64,000 bases of DNA from Bacillus spizizenii TU-B-10 (GTDB lineage Bacteria; Bacillota; Bacilli; Bacillales; Bacillaceae), in NCBI RefSeq assembly GCF_000227465.1, contig NC_016047.1, positions 3,948,857-4,012,856 of the forward strand, read 5' to 3'. Below the pieces are notes generated by a model. The model saw only the letters and a program-made list of their open reading frames with translations, did no database searches and was not told the DNA's origin. Position numbers and translations under genes: made by a program. Below, in pieces: positions 9,465-19,167 of the stretch (its first letter is position 1; each line of letters begins with the position of its first letter).

Positions 9465-9653
9465 TCACCTTTGCTTTCTGCCGACGGTAAAAAATAAAAT
9501 CGGCCCGATAATATTGATACATACAATAATTGCAGCCCACATCCACTTTGGCCCGTTTGTCCGCTCTTCCTTTATACAGCTGATGAGAGCGAACACCGCC
9601 AGCACAAGCTGCAATACAATTAGCGGCAAAATCATTTCCCAAGAAATATTCAT
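9465..9653 (-). CDS. yxlE: Small membrane protein, negative regulator of sigma-Y
   Basis: 62 residues with two hydrophobic segments (about 8-25 and 37-55), resembling the PLDc_N / phospholipase-D-nuclease N-terminal-type short membrane proteins (motif GPILFF). Its ATG overlaps the yxlD stop. In B. subtilis it belongs to the set of sigY-operon genes reported to restrain sigma-Y; how it acts is not visible in the sequence. Confidence 0.85.
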   Translation of the reverse strand: MNISWEMILPLIVLQLVLAVFALISCIKEERTNGPKWMWAAIIVCINIIGPILFFTVGRKQR

Positions 9654-9856
9654 TGCTTGATCCCCCTTTTCTTCCGGTCCGGCCTAATAACAAAAAAGTA
9701 ATAGCAAACCAGAGGAATCGGTGCTTGAATCAGTCCGACAATTCCCCATACCCATGCCAAACGATCTCGTTTTTTCGCATCAATAAATAAAAAGATTCCC
9801 TGCGCCAATACGATGAGATAAGCAACCACCGCCACGACAATTTCTGATTGTGTCAT
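9650..9856 (-). CDS. yxlD: Small membrane protein, negative regulator of sigma-Y
   Basis: 68 residues from the ATG at 9856 (GGAGGTGGAG site ahead); an in-frame GTG-like upstream extension to 9874 would run into yxlC. It has two membrane segments and shares the pattern of YxlE, including WVWGIVGLIQAPIPL, so yxlD and yxlE look like diverged paralogues of the same short family. Its start overlaps the yxlC stop. It probably assists YxlC in holding sigma-Y at the membrane. Confidence 0.85.
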   Translation of the reverse strand: MTQSEIVVAVVAYLIVLAQGIFLFIDAKKRDRLAWVWGIVGLIQAPIPLVCYYFFVIRPDRKKRGIKQ

Positions 9857-10173
9857 CGGCGCTCCACCTCCCATTCACCAAGATGTCTTTTTTTCTCAGC
9901 CGCAATCAAAATCGGCAGCACCGCGAACACACAAACCTGAAGTACGATAAATACAGCGGGAGCTTGAGTGAATGCCAGGATTGCCGCACTCACAACCATC
10001 AGCGCGCAGAATACAAATAAGATGATCTCTTTCAGCAGTTTTTTTCTGCGTTCAGCTTTCATTTGTAACAGCTGGTAAAGCAGTTCTTTTTGATCTGGTA
10101 TAGAGGGATTGGCTGTTTGATCAATTTTCTGCAATTCTGATTTTAAATGAATAGAAAGCTTTTCTTTATTCAT
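9853..10173 (-). CDS. yxlC: Anti-sigma-Y factor
   Basis: 106 residues: a cytoplasmic, charged N-terminal part (about 1-55) able to bind sigma-Y, then two membrane helices (about 57-100). The start overlaps the end of sigY by eight bases, so the two are made in balanced amounts. In B. subtilis YxlC is reported as the direct antagonist of sigma-Y. There is no zinc-binding ZAS motif, so it is not of the RsiW class. Confidence 0.88.
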   Translation of the reverse strand: MNKEKLSIHLKSELQKIDQTANPSIPDQKELLYQLLQMKAERRKKLLKEIILFVFCALMVVSAAILAFTQAPAVFIVLQVCVFAVLPILIAAEKKRHLGEWEVERR

Positions 10174-10702
10174 CGTCCCACTCCTTTCTGATTTGCTGGA
10201 GCCCTTTATGGACTCTAGACTTTACCGTTCCTTCTCTGATCTGCAGCATCAGCCCGATTTCAGCATAGGTATAGCCGTAGTAATGCCTTAATAAAACTGG
10301 CGTGCGCAGTTTAGGGTCCAGCTTTGAAAACAGATCAAGCGCTTCGCTCCATTCTTCCGCTTTCGCTGACACGTCCCACTTGATCTTGCGGATTGCTTCC
10401 TCCGTAACCGCCTGATTCCGTTTCCATTCTCTCTTTCTCTTTTTCTGGTGATCGAGATAGAGCCTCGAAGCAATAGAAATCAGCCACGTGGAGAATTTGG
10501 AACGGCCTTGGAAGCTTCTTAAATGAATGTATCCTTTGAGAAAGGTTTCCTGAACAAGTTCCTCGCTGAGATCAGGGTGAAGAGAGAGCTTCAACAAATA
10601 TTTATATAAAAAAGAATAATGATAGTGGAAAAGGGCTGTAAACGCCTCGTCGTCTCCCTCTTTTGCCTGTTGAATCAGCTGGTGTTCTTCATGTGTATCC
10701 AA
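10166..10702 (-). CDS. sigY: ECF RNA polymerase sigma factor sigma-Y
   Basis: 178 residues starting with TTG at 10702, with an AGGGGGGA site nine bases ahead. Region 2 (about 25-95) contains the -10-binding stretch [18 protein letters not shown]. Region 4 (about 120-175) contains the HTH that reads the -35 ([24 protein letters not shown]). It directs its own operon from a TGAACG-N16-CGTC promoter just upstream. The TTG start may keep the basal level low. It is followed by overlapping yxlC, then D, E, F and G in one tight transcription unit. Confidence 0.93.
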   Translation of the reverse strand: MDTHEEHQLIQQAKEGDDEAFTALFHYHYSFLYKYLLKLSLHPDLSEELVQETFLKGYIHLRSFQGRSKFSTWLISIASRLYLDHQKKRKREWKRNQAVTEEAIRKIKWDVSAKAEEWSEALDLFSKLDPKLRTPVLLRHYYGYTYAEIGLMLQIREGTVKSRVHKGLQQIRKEWDDE

Positions 10703-10741
10703 TAGCCGCGATCCCCCCTTTTTTGTTTTTCTGCCTTATGA

Positions 10742-10767
10742 GACGACACCGGATTCAAAAGCGTTCA
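10742..10767 (-). promoter_or_regulatory. Autoregulatory sigma-Y promoter
   Basis: Minus strand TGAACG (10762-10767), 16-base spacer, CGTC (10742-10745). These are the elements known for the sigY promoter in B. subtilis, about 40 bases before the start codon. Confidence 0.8.
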
Positions 10768-10913
10768 TTTTTTTTATAATTCTTTTGATCTATTGACTTC
10801 ACTGGCTTCTCATCGGTTTTCGTGAACATCTAAATTTGTAAAGCGAGGTACAGTCTGTTAAGCTATGTTTTTATGTCAATTTCAAAATTTCATTATATAT
10901 GGAGGACGATGCA

Positions 10914-12284
10914 TTGAAAGTAGAAAGGCGAACGATTGAATATATTCCGAATGAAGAAAGACATGGTAAAGCGAAAGATTTATTTCCCGTATGGTTCGGG
11001 GCTAATATGCATATCACCACGTTAGTGACTGGCACGATTCCCGTTGCAATGGGACTTAATCTGTTTTGGAGTGTTGCCGCTATTATTTGCGGAACCTTAA
11101 TCGGTGCCATATTTATGGCGTCTCATTCCGCGCAAGGCCCTCAGCTTGGCATCCCGCAAATGATTCAAAGCCGTGCCCAATTCGGCGTAATTGGAGCGAT
11201 TCTTCCCCTCTTCTTAGTTATGTTTATCTACCTTGGTTTCTTCGCAAGCAGCACGATTCTGGCGGCTGGAACCTTAAGCAGCTTTGTTCCCATCCCGGGA
11301 TCATGGAGCATTATAGGCTTAAGCGCCGTATGTTTTTTACTCACCATTTTCGGCCATGATTTGATTCACAAAATGCAAAAAATCCTTTCTTGGACCTCTT
11401 TTGCTGTATTTTTTGCTGCAACGATACTCATTTTCCAATTGCCGATTCCGGCAGGCAGCTGGATTCCCGGAGCGGTTGATCTGCCAATTTTCTTGGTGGC
11501 GGTCAGCGCAGTCGCGACGTGGCAGCTTGCATACGCACCGTATGTTGCCGATTATTCTAGATATCTGCCAGTTAAAACACCGGCTTCTCAAACATTTTGG
11601 TACAGCTATGCAGGTACATCTGTCAGCTCCATCTGGATGATGCTGCTCGGCGCTTTGCTGACGACAGCACTTCCTGACTTTACGGCAAACTCAGGCAGCC
11701 AGATTGTCCAATTGTTTGGCCCCTTCTCGTTTATTATGCTAATCATTGTGTTATTTGGGCAAATGGCGATCAATGTCTTTAACCTGTATGGAGCTTTCAT
11801 GTCTACAACAACAACGCTTGAGCCGTTTCTGAAGTTAAAAGTCACGCCCAAAGTCAGAATCATCATGATCCTCGGCGTCACGCTTGTCGGCACAGTCTTA
11901 AGCCTTCTCGGGCAAAGCAATTTTATGGAGCTGTTTTTGAATTTTATCTTTTTCATCAGTTATTTCTTAATACCTTGGACGGCAATCAATTTAGTCGATT
12001 ACTACTTCGTCCGCCACGGAAACTATCAAGTCAAAGCCATGTTTGATGTGAACGGGCCGTATGGAAAAATCAATTGGATTACCACGATTGCGTTCGTCCT
12101 GTCCATCTTGCTTGAAATCCCGTTTATCAATACGTCCTTTTACATTGGACCGCTTGCCAAAATGTTTGGAGGCGGAGATATCGCATGGATTGTCGGCTTG
12201 GCCGTGCCTTCTGTTCTTTATTATGTATTGATGAAACCGCGTCTGAAAAAACGGAGTTATCAAGAAAAGCTGTCTTCTCTATGA
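10914..12284 (+). CDS. yxlA: Nucleobase:cation symporter-1 family permease
   Basis: 456 residues from a TTG at 10914; GGAGG at 10901-10905 places the start there rather than at the ATG at 10899, which overlaps the ribosome site. About twelve membrane helices. The N-terminal motif DLFPVWFGANMHITTL and the YVADYSRYLP motif (about residue 210) are typical of the purine/cytosine permease (NCS1) family that imports cytosine, purines, allantoin or thiamine precursors. The exact substrate is not decided by sequence. A perfect terminator overlaps its stop. Confidence 0.85.
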   Translation: MKVERRTIEYIPNEERHGKAKDLFPVWFGANMHITTLVTGTIPVAMGLNLFWSVAAIICGTLIGAIFMASHSAQGPQLGIPQMIQSRAQFGVIGAILPLFLVMFIYLGFFASSTILAAGTLSSFVPIPGSWSIIGLSAVCFLLTIFGHDLIHKMQKILSWTSFAVFFAATILIFQLPIPAGSWIPGAVDLPIFLVAVSAVATWQLAYAPYVADYSRYLPVKTPASQTFWYSYAGTSVSSIWMMLLGALLTTALPDFTANSGSQIVQLFGPFSFIMLIIVLFGQMAINVFNLYGAFMSTTTTLEPFLKLKVTPKVRIIMILGVTLVGTVLSLLGQSNFMELFLNFIFFISYFLIPWTAINLVDYYFVRHGNYQVKAMFDVNGPYGKINWITTIAFVLSILLEIPFINTSFYIGPLAKMFGGGDIAWIVGLAVPSVLYYVLMKPRLKKRSYQEKLSSL

Positions 12285-12298
12285 AGACAGCTTTTTAT
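12266..12298. terminator. Shared terminator of yxlA and yxkO
   Basis: Twelve-base perfect stem AAAGCTGTCTTC / GAAGACAGCTTT with a five-base loop and T on both sides. It overlaps the yxlA stop and lies at the end of the convergent yxkO. Confidence 0.9.
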
Positions 12299-13128
12299 CA
12301 TTCAAATCGCTTCCACACACGAGGCAGCACATCAGAAAGCTCGTGAGCGAGCAGCGTATGAGCGGAGTGCTCGTCCGTCCAGAGCTCAGCGCACGCACCG
12401 TGCAGATAGACTGCGTTTAATATGGCATGCTTCGGGTCTTCGTGGCAGCAAAGCATGCCTAATATCATGCCCGTCAGCGTGTCACCGGTTCCGCCTTTGG
12501 CGAGTGCCCCGTTTCCGGTTGGGTTGCGCCAGCAGTCACCATCGGGAAATGCGGTAACGGTTTGATTCCCTTTTAACACAATGACAGCCTGCAGCTGAGC
12601 CGCCCATTCCTTTGCATATTCCGCTCTTTTGTTTTGCAATTCCTTCACCGGTACCCCTGTCATGCGGGAAAACTCGCCCGGGTGCGGCGTGAGGATGACG
12701 GGCGCCTCCCGTTTCGGATATGTACGCTTCGCCAGCGCTCCGGCATCCAAAATAACGGGGCAATCCGCCGCCAGCACATGATCAACTGCCTGCTGAACAC
12801 TTTCGGTTTGCGGAAGCCCCGGTCCGATGGCAATGGCCCGGTACGTCTCTTCAAGCTGAGCGTCAGCCGCTTTTTTCCAGCCGTCACGCCAATAGGTCGC
12901 CTCCGGCAGAACAGGAACAATCAGCGGGATCACGCTTTCAGACGTACCGATGACAAGCTTTCCAAGCCCGCTCCGCATGGCCCCAAGCCCCGCAAGAAGC
13001 GCTGCGCCCGGCATGTCGTCGCTTCCCGCCAGCAGCAATGCAGTACCGTACGTGCCTTTATGGCTTTCCGTCTCTCTTTCAGGGAGTGAGGCCCTCACAT
13101 GCTCCTCCGTCCAAATTGGAATATTCAT
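12298..13128 (-). CDS. yxkO: ADP-dependent NAD(P)H-hydrate dehydratase
   Basis: 276-residue ribokinase-fold enzyme that uses ADP to repair hydrated NADH/NADPH (NnrD/CARKD family). Landmarks are LTPHPGEFSRM (about residues 138-148), the phosphate loop and catalytic Asp in GNGALAKGGTGDTLTG (about 204-219), and LLAGSDDMPGAALLA near the N-terminus. The epimerase domain fused to it in many bacteria is absent. It is a single gene between yxlA and cydD with its own terminator. Confidence 0.92.
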   Translation of the reverse strand: MNIPIWTEEHVRASLPERETESHKGTYGTALLLAGSDDMPGAALLAGLGAMRSGLGKLVIGTSESVIPLIVPVLPEATYWRDGWKKAADAQLEETYRAIAIGPGLPQTESVQQAVDHVLAADCPVILDAGALAKRTYPKREAPVILTPHPGEFSRMTGVPVKELQNKRAEYAKEWAAQLQAVIVLKGNQTVTAFPDGDCWRNPTGNGALAKGGTGDTLTGMILGMLCCHEDPKHAILNAVYLHGACAELWTDEHSAHTLLAHELSDVLPRVWKRFE

Positions 13129-13183
13129 CTCTATCCCTCCTCTGCTTTCTCTTCCTATTTTTCCTGCACCTTTTCTATTTCAA

Positions 13184-13213
13184 ACAAAAAAAGACAGCCT
13201 TAGGGGCTGTCTT
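13184..13213 (-). terminator. Terminator of the cydABCD operon
   Basis: Stem AAGACAGCC / GGCTGTCTT with a five-base loop, followed on the minus strand by seven T. It starts one base after the cydD stop. Confidence 0.9.
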
Positions 13214-14941
13214 CTATTTTACAGGAACGTCAAGATGATACAGTCGGCGATATCGTTCGTTTGCCGCCAGCAGTTCTTCATGGGTTCCTTCCATTTCTGT
13301 TTTGCCATTTTCGAGAAACACGATTTTATCGGCCGCTTCCACTCCCGCAAGGTGGTGCGTAATCCATAGAATCGTTTTTCCTTTCAGCACCTCAAACACC
13401 GTTTCCATCAATTCACGCTCAGTGATGGGATCGAGGCCGACTGTCGGCTCATCAAGGATGATGATCGGCGTATCCTGCAGCAAAATCCGCGCAAGTGCGA
13501 TCCGCTGGCGCTCTCCTCCGGAAAACCTAATCCCGGTTTCCTGAACAGAAGTATGATATCCGTCAGGCAGTGACTCAATGTAGTCATGCAGCTTTACCTG
13601 TTTTGCGGCGCGGCGCACATCCTCGTCACTTGCTTCTCCGTTTCCAAGCCTGATGTTGTTCAGAATGCTTGTATCGAACAGGTGCGGTTTTTGGTTTAAC
13701 ACGGCCACCGCATCAGCAATCTGATCCTTTAACAGCGATGTCTCCACACCGTTTAACGTCACAGATCCTGAGCCCGGTTTCAAAGCGCCCTCGATTAATG
13801 CGAGCGATGTAGATTTCCCGGACCCGCTCCTGCCGAGCAGCGCCATCTTTTCTCCTTGGCGCAACGTAAAGGAAAAGTTGTGCAGCACTTGGCTGCTGTT
13901 GTCATAAGAAAACGCCACATCACGAAATGACAGTGTGACATCATGGAGATCGAGCGTTTCAGCCGCTGATTCTGTTTGTGACGCCTCCGGTTGAGGAACC
14001 ACCTTGTTCATGCGTCTGATGGAATCCTGATAGCCAGGCACTTCGCCCAAAGCATCTGAAAGCGGCAGAAAGGCTTCCGTCAGCGGGAACACCACAAGGA
14101 CAAAAGCCGCAATCATCGTTTTGGCGAGTTCGCCGTCTGCATGCTGCCCCGCCGTCCAAAACAGCATCAGCAAAATTAGGCCGGCGACAAGGCATTGCGC
14201 AGCAAAGTCCCGCCATCTTGTAAAGCGTTGTTTTTTCCGTTCAAGCTCAAACCAATCATGTTCCTCTTTTTCATAGGAATCAATAAACGCATGCCGGCGT
14301 CCGCTGAACATCCAGTCGCTGACACCCATCACAGCATCTGTCAGACGGCTGTACAGCACATTCCGTCCACTTTTCAGCTTCGCATTCTTCGCTCTCGTCA
14401 CGAGCAAAGACACAACCGGAAACAGTACAACAAGAACAAACAAATAAAGCGCAAGCAATATGGCAAACGGCCAAGAGAAGAAGCCGAGCGCAATCACTGA
14501 AACAGCATACAGGAGCAAGGCCGAGATGGCAGGAAAAATTGTTTTTAAGAAGGCATCCTGCAAATGCTCAATATCCTCAGACAAAATGCCGAGCATATCC
14601 CCCGTGCGAAAACGGGAACGCAGCAGCAAGGCACCCGGCTCAAGCATGTTGTAGAGGCGGACGCGCATGTCGGACACGATTTTCAAAATGATGTGATGGC
14701 CGACGAGGCGTTCCACATACCGTGACACAGACCGTGCAATCCCAAAGGTGCGCACAGCGACAATCGGCACATAAATAAGCAGGATGTTTTCCGGTCTTGT
14801 CGCCGCCTTAGAGATCAAAAACCCTGAGGTGAACATAAGAAAAGCAGCAGAAAAAATTGTCACCGCGCCCAAAAAGATAACCAGAACGAACAGGCGGGCA
14901 TTTTGCTTGATATACGGCAGAATCCATTCTTCTTTCTTCAT
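13214..14941 (-). CDS. cydD: ABC transporter for cytochrome bd assembly, subunit CydD
   Basis: 575-residue half-transporter: six-helix membrane domain (about 1-320) fused to an ATPase with Walker A LLGRSGSGKSTS (about residue 365), signature FSGGERQRIALAR (about 470) and Walker B IIILDEPT. With CydC it forms the heterodimer needed for cytochrome bd assembly. In E. coli this exports glutathione/cysteine and binds haem. Its start overlaps the cydC stop by four bases. It is the last gene of the operon. Confidence 0.93.
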   Translation of the reverse strand: MKKEEWILPYIKQNARLFVLVIFLGAVTIFSAAFLMFTSGFLISKAATRPENILLIYVPIVAVRTFGIARSVSRYVERLVGHHIILKIVSDMRVRLYNMLEPGALLLRSRFRTGDMLGILSEDIEHLQDAFLKTIFPAISALLLYAVSVIALGFFSWPFAILLALYLFVLVVLFPVVSLLVTRAKNAKLKSGRNVLYSRLTDAVMGVSDWMFSGRRHAFIDSYEKEEHDWFELERKKQRFTRWRDFAAQCLVAGLILLMLFWTAGQHADGELAKTMIAAFVLVVFPLTEAFLPLSDALGEVPGYQDSIRRMNKVVPQPEASQTESAAETLDLHDVTLSFRDVAFSYDNSSQVLHNFSFTLRQGEKMALLGRSGSGKSTSLALIEGALKPGSGSVTLNGVETSLLKDQIADAVAVLNQKPHLFDTSILNNIRLGNGEASDEDVRRAAKQVKLHDYIESLPDGYHTSVQETGIRFSGGERQRIALARILLQDTPIIILDEPTVGLDPITERELMETVFEVLKGKTILWITHHLAGVEAADKIVFLENGKTEMEGTHEELLAANERYRRLYHLDVPVK

Positions 14942-16641
14942 GCTCTTTCCCCCAGTTGTGCCTCCACGAGTTTGGTGTACACACCGTTTTTCTCCAGCAA
15001 TTCATCGTGAGTCCCGATTTCCGCAATCCTGCCCCCGTCCAGCACGATAATTTCATCCATATCGAGCATCCAGTGAAGGCGGTGAGTCGCGAGAAAGACG
15101 AGCTTATCCTCAAATAAATCCAACATCGTTTCTTTTATTTCATATTCTGTTTCGATATCTAGATGGGCGGTCGGCTCATCCAGCAGCAGGATCGGGCGGT
15201 TTCCCAAGAAGGCGCGGGCCAACGCGACACGCTGGGCTTGGCCGCCGCTGAGCGCCCGGCCGCCTTCCCCGATCCGTCCCTCTAATCCGTCCGGAAGGTT
15301 GTCCACCAGCTCCGCCAGTCCCGCCGCGGCAGCTGCGCGGGCAGTATCCTCAGCCGAAGCGCTTGGATGATAGAAGCGAATGTTGTTCGCCAGTGTATCA
15401 TCAAAAATGTACGGATGCTGCGGGATATAAAGGAGGTTTTTCTGCCAGCTGCCGTCCTGCAAGTGGGACCGTTCTGAACCATTGACCTCTATCGTACCGC
15501 CATTCGGCTCCAAAAAACCGCCGAGGATATCAATTAAAGTTGATTTTCCCGCACCGCTTGCACCAATGATGCCGATTTTTTTCTTGCCTTTGAATGACAG
15601 ATCAATATCGGACACCGACCGGCCGACTGACACACCTGACAGCTTCAGCTCATCCTGATCGGACCAAGCCTCAAGCTGAAGCGGCGCCTCTTCTTTAAAA
15701 CCAGGCTGCGACAAAATCTCTTGAATGGTTTTGCCTGCTTCCTGTCCGTTCAGCGTTGCATGATAATCATTCCCCACTTCCCGCACCGGCAGAAAATATT
15801 CAGGTGCGAGAATAAGCGCCGTTAAAGCCGGGCCAAGCAAAATATCGCCGTCAATGAGGCGCAGGCCCAGAAACACTGCGACTGTCGCCACCGACAGCAT
15901 CGTGAAAAAATCAAGGGCGAATGAAGATAAAAATGCCACCCGAAGCGTGCTCATCGTTGCTTTCCGATACCGCTCACTAACATAGAAAATATTTTTGCTG
16001 TGCGACTTGCTCAAACCTAGGAAACGCAATGTCTCCAGCCCGCGAAGAGAATCAACAAAATGATTGGAAAGTCTCTGATAGGATTTCCACTGACGATCCG
16101 CTTTTCTCTGTGCGACAAGGCCGAGGAGAACCATAAAGATGATCAGAATCGGCATAGCAGCAACTAAAATGACGGCTGATGTGCGATCCTGAAAAAACAC
16201 ATAAATGACAACCGCCGCAGGCACAATCGCCATACTGACCATTTTCGGCAGAAACAGCTCAAGGTAGCGGCGGAACTGGCTGATGCCTTCCATCGCTAGG
16301 GTCACCATTTGCCCCGTCCCCTCTTTCTTTGCAAAGCGGGGGCCTAATCGGAACAGCTGATCAAGAAAACTTTTTCTCAAATCTGCCCCTGTCCGGGCGG
16401 CATATTGATAGACGATTTTCTGGCGCGCCACCGTCACCCCGTGCCGGGCGACAAAAGCGATAAGGAAAAAGCCGATCACCGGAAACAGGGAGGCAATGCT
16501 CTTCCCGTTGAACAGTCCGGTTACGGCTTCACTCAGCCACTCTGCCTGCATAATAATAGCGGCTGTCTGAATCAGCGTTAAACAAGTAATCACGGTGAGA
16601 ATCCGCTTCATTCCTTTATATCGAAACAGGTCTTTTCCCAT
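14938..16641 (-). CDS. cydC: ABC transporter for cytochrome bd assembly, subunit CydC
   Basis: 567 residues with the same architecture as CydD: membrane domain, then ATPase with Walker A IIGASGAGKSTL (about residue 365), signature LSGGQAQRVALAR and Walker B LLLDEPT. The ATG at 16641 touches the cydB stop. It is required, with CydD, for a functional cytochrome bd oxidase. In Gram-positive bacteria these genes lie in the same operon as the oxidase, as here. Confidence 0.93.
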   Translation of the reverse strand: MGKDLFRYKGMKRILTVITCLTLIQTAAIIMQAEWLSEAVTGLFNGKSIASLFPVIGFFLIAFVARHGVTVARQKIVYQYAARTGADLRKSFLDQLFRLGPRFAKKEGTGQMVTLAMEGISQFRRYLELFLPKMVSMAIVPAAVVIYVFFQDRTSAVILVAAMPILIIFMVLLGLVAQRKADRQWKSYQRLSNHFVDSLRGLETLRFLGLSKSHSKNIFYVSERYRKATMSTLRVAFLSSFALDFFTMLSVATVAVFLGLRLIDGDILLGPALTALILAPEYFLPVREVGNDYHATLNGQEAGKTIQEILSQPGFKEEAPLQLEAWSDQDELKLSGVSVGRSVSDIDLSFKGKKKIGIIGASGAGKSTLIDILGGFLEPNGGTIEVNGSERSHLQDGSWQKNLLYIPQHPYIFDDTLANNIRFYHPSASAEDTARAAAAAGLAELVDNLPDGLEGRIGEGGRALSGGQAQRVALARAFLGNRPILLLDEPTAHLDIETEYEIKETMLDLFEDKLVFLATHRLHWMLDMDEIIVLDGGRIAEIGTHDELLEKNGVYTKLVEAQLGERA

Positions 16642-17657
16642 TAATAAGTCATAGGCTCCTTATGGCTGACGCGCTTCCGGAAGACATAATAGCTCCAGAT
16701 CTGACTGCCGATGACAAACGGCAATAGCGTTAATGCTGCAATTGACATGACTTTAAGCGAATAATCACCGGAAGAAGCGTTAGCTACTGTTAAATCGTAC
16801 GCGCTTTGAAGCGAGCTGACCATCACCCGAGGGAATAATGAAATAAAGATCATTCCTACAGTCAGCGCCAGCCCCGCGCCTGTCATCCCAAATGTCCAGC
16901 CGTCTTTTTTCTTACGGATAAATACAGCCGCGAGCATAAAGCAGATGACAATCAAAACAACGAGCGGAATGGTAATCTCGCCGCGGCGAGTAAACATGTC
17001 TGTCTGATAGGCAGAAAGGGCCGCGAAGGCAAGAACCGCTACAAAAACAACACCCATTATCTTTTGCGCCATTTTCCGGGCGCGATTTTGCAAATCACCA
17101 ATCGTACGCAGCGTGATAAACATTAATCCATGCTGGAAGCAAAGAAGTGTTACAGTCACACCGCCAAGTACAGAGTATACATTGATATAATCGGATAGAT
17201 GTGCGTGAATGTTCATATCGGCATCAATCGGCATCCCGCGGAATAATGTCGTGAACAGCACACCAAGCACAAATGGAGGAATCAGACTGCCGAAGAAAAC
17301 GACCCAGTCCCAAACCTTTACCCATTTTAAATGATCAACCTTGCCGCGAAACTCAAACGCAACCCCGCGGCCCATTAACGCAAGCAGCACAATGACAAAC
17401 GGAATGTAATAACCGCTCAGCATCGTTGCATACCAGTTCGGAAACGCCGCGAAAATGGCGCCTGCACCAGTCAAAAGCCATACTTCATTCGCGTCCCAAA
17501 ACGGCCCGATCGTGTTGATCAGCACTCTGCGTTCTAACTCATTATGGCCAAGAAAACGGGTCGCCATGCCGACCCCGAAATCAAAGCCTTCCAAAAAGAA
17601 AAATCCTACAAACAATACAGCAACGAGTATAAACCAAAGATCATGAAGAGATGCCAT
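16641..17657 (-). CDS. cydB: Cytochrome bd ubiquinol oxidase subunit II
   Basis: 338 residues, eight to nine membrane helices. The N-terminal motif FFFLEGFDFGVGMATRFLG (about 20-38) and ANEVWLLTGAGAIFAAFP are hallmark CydB sequences. With CydA it forms the high-affinity terminal oxidase that oxidises menaquinol at low oxygen. It overlaps the end of cydA by 17 bases. Confidence 0.95.
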   Translation of the reverse strand: MASLHDLWFILVAVLFVGFFFLEGFDFGVGMATRFLGHNELERRVLINTIGPFWDANEVWLLTGAGAIFAAFPNWYATMLSGYYIPFVIVLLALMGRGVAFEFRGKVDHLKWVKVWDWVVFFGSLIPPFVLGVLFTTLFRGMPIDADMNIHAHLSDYINVYSVLGGVTVTLLCFQHGLMFITLRTIGDLQNRARKMAQKIMGVVFVAVLAFAALSAYQTDMFTRRGEITIPLVVLIVICFMLAAVFIRKKKDGWTFGMTGAGLALTVGMIFISLFPRVMVSSLQSAYDLTVANASSGDYSLKVMSIAALTLLPFVIGSQIWSYYVFRKRVSHKEPMTY

Positions 17658-19047
17658 GGTATACCTCCTGACTAAATGGATCTGTTGTTACAGGAACATC
17701 GTGATGATCACTATGCTCCGCACCTTTTTTGATCTCACGGATGAACAAGAAGACAAGCAGTGCACCCAGAATCAAGTACATCACACCAAATGCGATGATT
17801 GAGAATAACAGGGAGCCCGCCGTTACGTTAGGCGACACGGATTGAGCAGTTGTCATCAAGCCCATGACCGTCCACGGCTGACGCCCGATTTCTGTCATAA
17901 TCCAGCCCGCGGAGTTCGCAAGAAACGGGAAGGAAATCAATGCGATCATAATGCGCAAATACCATTTGCTGTTTTCAAGCTTTTTGCGCCGGTTTAACCA
18001 AAGGCCGCCTAACGCAGCAAGAATCATGACAACACCTGCGCCAACCATGATGCGGAAGCTCCAGAAAGTCGTTTTGACAGGCGGAATGTAGTCGCCTTTT
18101 CCGTATATTTTTTCGTACTCAGCCTGAAGTGTTTTCATCCCTTTGACACTTCCGCTGAATTTCTGATAAGCCAAGTAGCTCAATGCATAAGGAACTTTGA
18201 TTTCGTTTGAGCTTTTTTCATTTTTTGTATCAATCGTAGCAAAAGCCGTCCAAGCAGCAGGGTCGCCGCTGTCTTCCCAAAGTCCTTCACTGGCAGCCAT
18301 TTTCATCGGCTGTGATTCCATCAAGTGCTCAGCCTGCATGTGTCCGCTAAGGCCGACGCCAAGACCGGCACAAAGGCCGACGATCATTGCGAGTTTAAAA
18401 GATTGTTTAAAGAACGGCACTTCTTTTTTCTTCAATAGTTTAAAAGCACTCACTCCGGCAATAAAGAAAGCCCCGGTGGCAAGCGCACCAAAAATGACGT
18501 GCGGGAATTCAACCCAAAGCTGAGGATTTGTAATCAGCGCGGCAAAGTCGTTCATTTCCGCGCGGCCGTTTTTGATCGTAAAGCCGACCGGCTCCTGCAT
18601 AAAGGAGTTCGCTGTTAAAATCCAGAAAGATGACATAATCGTTCCGAATGACACGAGCCAAATGCAGAGAGCGTGAATTTTTTTCGGCAGGCGGTCCCAG
18701 CCGAAAATCCATAATCCGATAAAGATAGATTCCATGAAAAACGCCAATAATGCTTCAATCGCAAGCGGAGCGCCAAATACATCTCCGACAAAACGGGAGT
18801 AATCAGACCAGTTCAACCCAAACTGGAATTCTTGCAAAATCCCCGTTACAACACCGACTGCGAAATTTATTAAGAATAAGTGCCCCCAAAACTTTGCCAT
18901 TTTGAGGTACAGCTCATTTTTCTTCACAAGATAAAGAGTCTCCATCAACGCAACCATAAACACAAGCCCGATAGACATCGGCACAAACAAGAAGTGAAAC
19001 AACGTTGTTGATGCAAATTGTATACGGGCTAATACCAATTCACTCAT
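17641..19047 (-). CDS. cydA: Cytochrome bd ubiquinol oxidase subunit I
   Basis: 468 residues starting at the ATG at 19047 (GGAGGAGAAAG ahead). An in-frame upstream ATG at 19089 lies within the regulatory leader and is rejected. The haem b595 ligand is His18 in LFHFLFVP. The haem b558 ligands are the His in VEFPHVIFGALATGA (about residue 184) and a Met further on. GWIMTEIGRQPW is the conserved quinol-site motif. The Q-loop is short, as in other Firmicutes. Expression is expected only at low oxygen or high NADH through Rex, whose boxes lie just upstream. Confidence 0.95.
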   Translation of the reverse strand: MSELVLARIQFASTTLFHFLFVPMSIGLVFMVALMETLYLVKKNELYLKMAKFWGHLFLINFAVGVVTGILQEFQFGLNWSDYSRFVGDVFGAPLAIEALLAFFMESIFIGLWIFGWDRLPKKIHALCIWLVSFGTIMSSFWILTANSFMQEPVGFTIKNGRAEMNDFAALITNPQLWVEFPHVIFGALATGAFFIAGVSAFKLLKKKEVPFFKQSFKLAMIVGLCAGLGVGLSGHMQAEHLMESQPMKMAASEGLWEDSGDPAAWTAFATIDTKNEKSSNEIKVPYALSYLAYQKFSGSVKGMKTLQAEYEKIYGKGDYIPPVKTTFWSFRIMVGAGVVMILAALGGLWLNRRKKLENSKWYLRIMIALISFPFLANSAGWIMTEIGRQPWTVMGLMTTAQSVSPNVTAGSLLFSIIAFGVMYLILGALLVFLFIREIKKGAEHSDHHDVPVTTDPFSQEVYHGISS

Positions 19048-19081
19048 GCTTTCTCCTCCATTTCCGGTTAAAACTGTTAAT

Positions 19082-19099
19082 TTGCTCACTACTTCACAA
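19082..19099. promoter_or_regulatory. Rex box 1 in the cydA leader
   Basis: TTGCTCACTACTTCACAA; the right half-site is perfect and the left is degenerate, compared with TTGTGAA-N4-TTCACAA. Confidence 0.7.
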
Positions 19100-19113
19100 A
19101 TAGAACCGAGACT

Positions 19114-19131
19114 TTGATCAGTAATTCACAA
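19114..19131. promoter_or_regulatory. Rex box 2 in the cydA leader
   Basis: TTGATCAGTAATTCACAA; TTG and TTCACAA are conserved. It is spaced 32 bases (about three turns) from box 1. Confidence 0.7.
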
Positions 19132-19148
19132 AATAGACGAAAAAAATA

Positions 19149-19166
19149 TTGTTCAATATTTCACAA
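19149..19166. promoter_or_regulatory. Rex box 3 in the cydA leader
   Basis: TTGTTCAATATTTCACAA, the best of the three. It is spaced 35 bases from box 2. Three Rex sites in the untranslated leader match what is known for cydABCD in B. subtilis. Confidence 0.75.
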
Positions 19167-19167
19167 A

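Noticed and set aside
19048..19089. In-frame upstream ATG extending CydA by 14 residues
   Set aside because: The extension covers Rex box 1, has no ribosome site, and CydA homologues start at MSELVLARIQF.
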